Positions 40,871 to 44,953 of a stretch of 44,953 nt of DNA are shown here, piece by piece. Source of the stretch: Pelomonas sp036404855 (lineage in GTDB: Bacteria; Pseudomonadota; Gammaproteobacteria; Burkholderiales; Burkholderiaceae_C); NCBI RefSeq assembly GCF_036404855.1, contig NZ_DASWYS010000125.1:1-44953 (forward strand). Reading direction: 5' to 3'. The notes below the pieces were generated by a model. The model was given only the letters and a program-made list of their open reading frames with translations. It was not told where the DNA came from and ran no database searches. Made by a program: the position numbers and the translations under genes. Numbering within the stretch: position 1 is the first letter of the stretch; each line of letters opens with the position of its first letter.

Positions 40871-42583
40871 ATGCCCGCTCCGCTCGTCACCGCCGTTTCT
40901 CCAGGCAACGCCGCGCTGTTCGACGCTACCGCGTTCGACGCCGCCGTCGCGGCGGCGCACCAGCAGGCCCTAGCGGGGTTCTATCAGGCGTCCAACGACG
41001 CGCTGGAACAGCTGTTGCTGGGCTGCCCGGCGACGGAGTTGCGCCGCCGCGGAGAGACCCTGGCCTTGCTGGCCCACCAGTACCCGCGCCTGGGCCGGCT
41101 GACCTCCAGCGCGCGCTGCGCCACCGAGGCCCTGGCCCTGGGTGAACGCCTGGGCGACGACGGCCTGCGGGCCGACGCGCTGACCAGCCAGTGCTTCGTC
41201 TACGGCCATTTGCTGATGGGCCGCGAGGCGCTGGAGTCGGGCATGAAGGCACTGGCCGCGGCCCGCCGAACGGGCGATCCGGTGCGCGAGGCCTGGGCGC
41301 TGAACCGCATCGGCGTCGCCTATTCGAGTCTTGAGAACCAGGCCCAGGCCTGCGCCTCCACCGAACAGGCGATGGAGATCGCCGCCAGCAGCAATTCGCC
41401 GGAGGTGCTGTTCTCGTGCCACAACAACCTGGCCTATTTCTGGCTGCGCCGCGTCGAGGATGCCCAGGTGCCGGGAACCCCGGCCGCCGTGCTGGTGGAG
41501 GCCCTTGCGAGCGCTCGTCGCACGGCCGAGCAGGCCACCGAGCTGGCGCGCAGCTCCTGCAGTCCCTTCCAGGTCACCGTCGCTGTCTCCAATCTCGTCA
41601 GCGCGCTGCTGACCGGCGGCCTGCTCGATGAGGCCCTGCCGCTGCTCAACGAGTTCGGCCATCTCGCCCACGACCATGGCTACCGCACGCTCGCCATCGA
41701 GGCCGACGTGCAGCGCGCCATTTTCCTGCGTCTGAAGGGCGAGCCCCTGCAGGCGGCGCGCCTCCTGGCAGCCCTGCTGAGCGCCGCCGCCGAGCCACCG
41801 CCCAACCTGCGCCGGCGGCTGGTACGCGCCCTCTACGAAACGCACAAAGCCTGCGGCCAGTACCGCGAGGCGCTGAGCTGGCTGGAGGAACTCGTCGGCC
41901 TGGACCGCCAGTTCAGCCGCGACAACCTGGTGCTCCAAACCGAAGTCATCCTGATTCGTGACCAGGTCGAGGAAGCCCAGGCGCGTGCCGACAGCGCGGC
42001 CGCCGACGCCCGCCGCGAGCGCGCACGAGCGGCCCATCTCGAGAACGAGCAGCAGCGCCTGCGCGAGCATGCGATGGCGCTGGACCGCGCCGCCCACGAG
42101 GACGTGTTGACCGGGCTTCACAACCGACGCCACGCCGAGTTCGCTCTGCCCCTGCTGGTGGAAGGTGCACGCGTGGCCGGCCAAGTCATCAGCGTCGCGG
42201 CCCTGGACGTGGACCATTTCAAGAGAATCAACGACACCCACGGCCACGCCGTGGGTGACGCCGTGCTGCAGCAGCTCGCCCAGCTGCTGCGACACCGCCT
42301 GCGCAGCGCCGACCTGATGGCGCGCATCGGGGGCGAGGAATTCCTGGCCGTGCTGGTGGGCATCGCACCGCCACAGGCCGCCGAGATCTGCGAACGCCTG
42401 CGCCTGGCCGTTGTCGAACATGACTGGGCCGCCATCACGCCAGGGTTGATCGTGCGCATCAGCGTTGGCATCGCCGGCGGTGCCCTGCAGCAGCAACAGC
42501 AGGGCGACAGCCTGCTCAATCGCGCCGACCGCGCCCTCTACGCAGCCAAGCGCGGCGGGCGCAATCGCGTGCACGTCGACTAG
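40871..42583 (+). CDS. Diguanylate cyclase with N-terminal TPR-like repeats
   Basis: A 570-residue cytoplasmic c-di-GMP synthase. The N-terminal 330 residues are alpha-helical TPR-like repeats (for example AWALNRIGVAYSSLENQAQAC), then a coiled-coil (about residues 365-405, rich in Arg, Glu and Ala), then the GGDEF domain from about residue 410. DVLTGLHNRRHAE opens it, DVDHFKRINDTHGHAVGD binds metal and substrate, and the active site is GGEEF (residues 487-491). An RSAD inhibitory site (RxxD) precedes it by five residues, so product inhibition is likely. No EAL domain, no membrane segment. The input is presumably a protein partner bound by the repeats. Confidence 0.92.
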   Translation: MPAPLVTAVSPGNAALFDATAFDAAVAAAHQQALAGFYQASNDALEQLLLGCPATELRRRGETLALLAHQYPRLGRLTSSARCATEALALGERLGDDGLRADALTSQCFVYGHLLMGREALESGMKALAAARRTGDPVREAWALNRIGVAYSSLENQAQACASTEQAMEIAASSNSPEVLFSCHNNLAYFWLRRVEDAQVPGTPAAVLVEALASARRTAEQATELARSSCSPFQVTVAVSNLVSALLTGGLLDEALPLLNEFGHLAHDHGYRTLAIEADVQRAIFLRLKGEPLQAARLLAALLSAAAEPPPNLRRRLVRALYETHKACGQYREALSWLEELVGLDRQFSRDNLVLQTEVILIRDQVEEAQARADSAAADARRERARAAHLENEQQRLREHAMALDRAAHEDVLTGLHNRRHAEFALPLLVEGARVAGQVISVAALDVDHFKRINDTHGHAVGDAVLQQLAQLLRHRLRSADLMARIGGEEFLAVLVGIAPPQAAEICERLRLAVVEHDWAAITPGLIVRISVGIAGGALQQQQQGDSLLNRADRALYAAKRGGRNRVHVD

Positions 42584-42631
42584 GGTCGCGGCGGTCATGA
42601 TCACCGGCCCCGGCCACCCTAGACTGGCGAC

Positions 42632-43669
42632 ATGAACCCCGTTCTCATCGAAGTCCTGCGCGGCGGCGCCGTCGAGTCCCGTCATGCCGGCGCGCTGGCC
42701 GTCGTCGACGCCTCTGGCGGCGTGCACACGGCGCTGGGCGACATCGACCGCCCCGTCTTCCCGCGCTCGGCCGTCAAGCTGCTGCAGGCCCTGCCTCTGG
42801 TGGCCAGCGGCGCCGCCGACGCCTACGGGCTGAGCGATGCCGAACTGGCCCTGGCCTGCGCCTCGCACAGTGGCGAGCCTGAACATGTGACCACAGCCGC
42901 GGGCGTGCTGGCCCGGCTGGGATTGACGGCCGACGCGCTGGAATGCGGCACTCAATGGCCCAGCCGAGAACCGGTGCTGCGCAGCATGGTCGCCCGCGGC
43001 GAGCTGGCCACGCCGCTGCACAACAACTGTTCCGGCAAGCACAGCGGCTTCGTCTGCGTAGCCTGCCTGATGGCGCGCAGTGGTGGCACGGAGCCGGCGG
43101 CGTTTGTGCGCGGCTACGTCGCGGCTGAGCACCCCGTCATGCGCGAGGTGTCTGCGGCACTGTCAGCCGCGACAGGCGTCGACGTCGAACGGGCACCGCG
43201 CGGCACGGACGGCTGTTCCATTCCGACCTTCGCGCTGCCGCTGCGCTCGCTGGCCCTCGCGTTCGCCCGCTGCGGCACAGGCCTGGGCCTGTCGGAGGGC
43301 CATGCACGCGCGGCACGCCGGCTGCGCCAGGCCGTCGCGGCGGCGCCTTTCATGGTGGGCGGCACGGACCGCTTCGACACCCGCGTCATGCAGACCTTCG
43401 GCGAGCGCCTGTTCTGCAAGATCGGCGCCGAGGGCGTCTACTGCGCGGTCTTGCCGGAGCTGGGCCTGGGGCTGGCGCTGAAGATCGACGACGGGGCTGC
43501 ACGCGCCGCGGAGGCCACCATGGCCACGGTGGCCCAGGCCCTGCTGCGCAGCGGGGACGAGGTGCTGCGCAGCTACAGCCACCTCGCGCTGCGCAATTGG
43601 CGCGGCATCGACGTCGGCTCGCTGCGGCCCGCGCCGGACCTGGTCCGGGCTTTCGCGTCCTCGCAGTGA
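42632..43669 (+). CDS. L-asparaginase II family protein
   Basis: A 345-residue protein of the thermolabile asparaginase family (PF06089, related to Rhizobium etli AnsA), distinct from the E. coli AnsB fold; it hydrolyses asparagine to aspartate and ammonia. Visible marks: RSAVKLLQALP with the catalytic serine-lysine pair, CASHSGE, THNNCSGKHSGF-like LHNNCSGKHSGF with the zinc cysteine, APRGTDGCSIPTFALPL and FMVGGTDRFDT. There is no signal peptide. It lies 48 bases after the GGDEF gene on the same strand and is convergent with a small exported protein gene. Confidence 0.9.
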   Translation: MNPVLIEVLRGGAVESRHAGALAVVDASGGVHTALGDIDRPVFPRSAVKLLQALPLVASGAADAYGLSDAELALACASHSGEPEHVTTAAGVLARLGLTADALECGTQWPSREPVLRSMVARGELATPLHNNCSGKHSGFVCVACLMARSGGTEPAAFVRGYVAAEHPVMREVSAALSAATGVDVERAPRGTDGCSIPTFALPLRSLALAFARCGTGLGLSEGHARAARRLRQAVAAAPFMVGGTDRFDTRVMQTFGERLFCKIGAEGVYCAVLPELGLGLALKIDDGAARAAEATMATVAQALLRSGDEVLRSYSHLALRNWRGIDVGSLRPAPDLVRAFASSQ

Positions 43670-43679
43670 CGGGCCTCGT

Positions 43680-43955
43680 TCAGTTGCGGTCGCTGCGCGC
43701 CGGCAAGGGCTGATTGCTGCCCGGCGCGATGGCCGGTGGGGGCGACGGGTTGGCGTCTGCCACCACCGTGGCCGGCTTCGCCACCGGCATCGCCGGTTCG
43801 GCCTGAGCCTCGGTTTGCGGCGCTTGGCCCGCATCGCTCGACGGGGCCGTGTCATCGCTCGACCGCGCTCCCATCGCGCCACCGCCAACGGTCACGGTCA
43901 GGCCGGCCGTCACCGTTGCGACCGAAGCCGACAAGGGGTTGCATCTCCTGCTCAC
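43680..43955 (-). CDS. Small proline-rich exported or anchored protein
   Basis: A 91-residue protein of unknown function. The GTG start at 43955 is supported by GGAGAG six bases upstream and yields a short hydrophobic, glycine-rich segment (ASVATVTAGLTVTVGGGA) that could be a signal or anchor. The rest is rich in Ala, Pro, Ser, Asp and Gln, has no cysteine after residue 5, and looks disordered. Codon third positions are GC-rich as in neighbouring genes. It is convergent with the asparaginase gene and divergent from the TetR gene. Longer frames upstream exist but have no ribosome site. Confidence 0.55.
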   Translation of the reverse strand: MSRRCNPLSASVATVTAGLTVTVGGGAMGARSSDDTAPSSDAGQAPQTEAQAEPAMPVAKPATVVADANPSPPPAIAPGSNQPLPARSDRN

Positions 43956-43961
43956 GATGAA

Positions 43962-43967
43962 CTCTCC
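43962..43967 (-). promoter_or_regulatory. Ribosome binding site of the small proline-rich protein
   Basis: GGAGAG on the minus strand lies six bases before the GTG at 43955 and decides this start within a much longer open frame. Confidence 0.55.
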
Positions 43968-44124
43968 AGCCGTTGAAGGAGTGAGACACGCTGCCATTGC
44001 CAGGCAGCCGGGTGCGGCGTTGGCCGCCCGCCAACGTTGGCAGGCACCGTTCCCGCTGCCCAGCCAGCCTCGGTCCGACGGACGTCGGCCACTCAACCAC
44101 GAGAAGAAACGATACAAATCGCGA

Positions 44125-44144
44125 CCAAGCAAGCGCTTGATTGG
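44125..44144. promoter_or_regulatory. Operator of the TetR-family regulator
   Basis: A 20-bp palindrome with arms CCAA-x-CAAGC and GCTTG-x-TTGG is symmetric at 9 of 10 base pairs. It ends 18 bases before the TetR ATG. Position and size fit an autoregulatory TetR operator that would also control the coupled efflux gene. Confidence 0.65.
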
Positions 44145-44162
44145 CTTTACAGTTCGGCCTCC

Positions 44163-44795
44163 ATGCCCGCCGACAAGCCGCCCGCCGCCCCGCCCCCTCG
44201 CGACCGCCTGTTGCAGGAAGCGATGCGCCTGTTCGGCGAGCGAGGCTTCGACGCCGTCACGACCCGCGAGATCTGTGCCGCCGCCGGCGTGAACCCCGGC
44301 GCCATTCACTACCACTTCGGCGACAAGGACGGCCTCTACGCCGAGGTGTTGTGCCTGCCCGTGCGCGAGTTGCAGCAACTGCTCACGGGTTTCGACGATC
44401 CGGCCCTGAGCCTGCACGAATCGATCTGCCGCTTCCTGCGGCCCTTCCTGTTCGATGACGGCGCCTGCAGTGCCCAGCTGTTCTTCCGCGAGATGCAGGC
44501 GCCCAGCCCCATCTTCATGCGCACCGTCGCGCAGGAGATCGGCCCCCTCTTCGATCGCTTTGCGGGCCTGCTGGCCCGCCATGCCGGTCTGACCCAACCC
44601 ACGGCCGCCCTCTACCAGCTCGCCATGGGATTGCAGGCCATGGCGCATGACTACTCCATGACGCGCCCCATGCTGGACAGCTTCCACCCCGAACTGCTGG
44701 CCGACGACCCCCAGCTCGAAGCCACCTGCCACCGTCTCGCCGACTGGGGCTGTGCGCTGCTCGAGTACGAACGCCAACGCCACGCCTCCCGATGA
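44163..44795 (+). CDS. TetR-family regulator of an efflux operon (CecR/YbiH-like)
   Basis: A 210-residue repressor. The N-terminal helix-turn-helix (residues about 15-60) reads LLQEAMRLFGERGFDAVTTREICAAAGVNPGAIHYHFGDKDGLYAEV in short blocks typical of TetR. The C-terminal part, with FFREMQAPSPIFMRTVAQEI, resembles the DUF1956 ligand domain of E. coli CecR/YbiH. ATG 44163 is the sensible start; upstream frame extensions run through the operator. The stop overlaps the start of an efflux lipoprotein gene (ATGA), so it is the first gene of an efflux operon that it probably represses. Ligand unknown. Confidence 0.92.
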   Translation: MPADKPPAAPPPRDRLLQEAMRLFGERGFDAVTTREICAAAGVNPGAIHYHFGDKDGLYAEVLCLPVRELQQLLTGFDDPALSLHESICRFLRPFLFDDGACSAQLFFREMQAPSPIFMRTVAQEIGPLFDRFAGLLARHAGLTQPTAALYQLAMGLQAMAHDYSMTRPMLDSFHPELLADDPQLEATCHRLADWGCALLEYERQRHASR

Positions 44796-44953
44796 TCACC
44801 ACCCGCTTGACCCTTGCGACGCCCATGCTGGCGCTGTTGCTGAGCGCTTGCATGACGCTCCCGCCCGCCCCGCCACCGACGCCGGCGGCCGTGCCCGTCG
44901 CATGGCGCTCGCCCCTGCCGCACGGCGGCAGCAGCGCCGCGCTCAGCGCCTGG
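44792..44953 (+). CDS. Efflux outer-membrane lipoprotein, NodT/OprM family, N-terminal part
   Basis: The first 54 residues of a gene that continues beyond the window. A lipoprotein signal peptide (TPMLALLLSAC, lipidated Cys20) precedes a proline-rich linker and the segment VPVAWRSPLPHGGSSAAL, which resembles the N-terminal WxxPLPHGG stretch of NodT-type outer-membrane factors of tripartite efflux pumps. Coupled to the TetR gene by a four-base overlap. The assignment rests on this short segment and on context; the pump type (RND or ABC) is not visible. Confidence 0.75.
   Translation, partial: MITTRLTLATPMLALLLSACMTLPPAPPPTPAAVPVAWRSPLPHGGSSAALSAW

Noticed and set aside
40970..43132. A 720-codon minus-strand frame across the GGDEF and asparaginase genes
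   Set aside because: Antisense to two genes with clear catalytic motifs; a shadow of codon bias.

Overview
This is a GC-rich (roughly two-thirds G+C), densely coding window. Stop-start overlaps of the ATGA type are frequent. The gene content (TonB receptor next to a tryptophan-halogenase-like gene, Bug/TctC-type binding protein, GarD/KdgD/GudD aldarate genes, ECF sigma with anti-sigma, DUF429, PF06089-type asparaginase) points to a betaproteobacterium of the order Burkholderiales, perhaps of the Roseateles/Pelomonas/Mitsuaria kind. That placement is inferred from protein character; no rRNA or other marker is present. I see no tRNA, rRNA, CRISPR array, insertion sequence or prophage.

Region 1 (1-14089) looks like a beta-mannan/glucomannan use locus. 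On the minus strand lie a TonB-dependent outer-membrane receptor and a GH2 beta-mannosidase. Divergent from them is a very tight six-gene operon: sugar ABC binding protein, two permeases, a two-headed SGNH/CE2-like esterase, an AGE-family sugar epimerase and a secreted GH5 (GH5_5-like) endoglucanase. In the model this suggests, the receptor imports oligosaccharides, the periplasmic esterase and GH5 trim them, the ABC importer carries them in, and the cytoplasmic mannosidase and epimerase finish the job. No ABC ATPase and no dedicated GH26 or GH113 mannanase is present. LacI-type operator candidates sit before the receptor gene.

Region 2 (14199-16657) holds a YafJ-like class II amidotransferase and phosphoglucomutase, convergent. 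Region 3 (16769-26775) is a complete aldarate (galactarate and D-glucarate) pathway to 2-oxoglutarate: garD, a FadR-type GntR regulator, kdgD, an orphan TctC-type binding protein, gudD, an oxoglutarate-semialdehyde dehydrogenase and a GudP-type transporter. A PL10 pectate lyase follows convergently, suggesting pectin as one source. Matching palindromes in both promoter regions mark the probable regulator sites, and one of them covers the -10 box of a good sigma70-like promoter.

Region 4 (26870-36736) is mostly housekeeping or unassigned: a lipoprotein phosphoesterase, a C-terminal processing protease with a strong terminator, an MFS exporter divergent from a LysR regulator, a ThiF/MoeB-like enzyme, a LOG-like protein coupled to arginase, an exported amidohydrolase and a small helical-repeat protein.

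Region 5 (36784-39627) is the most unusual: cytochrome c, then a coupled run of Tat-like phosphoesterase, a small CuA-type cupredoxin, an ECF sigma factor and its membrane anti-sigma factor. The sigma gene carries an in-frame TAG between its two domains. Region 6 (39628-44953) has a DUF429 protein, a TPR-GGDEF diguanylate cyclase, an asparaginase, a small proline-rich exported protein, and a TetR regulator coupled to the start of an efflux outer-membrane lipoprotein that runs off the window.
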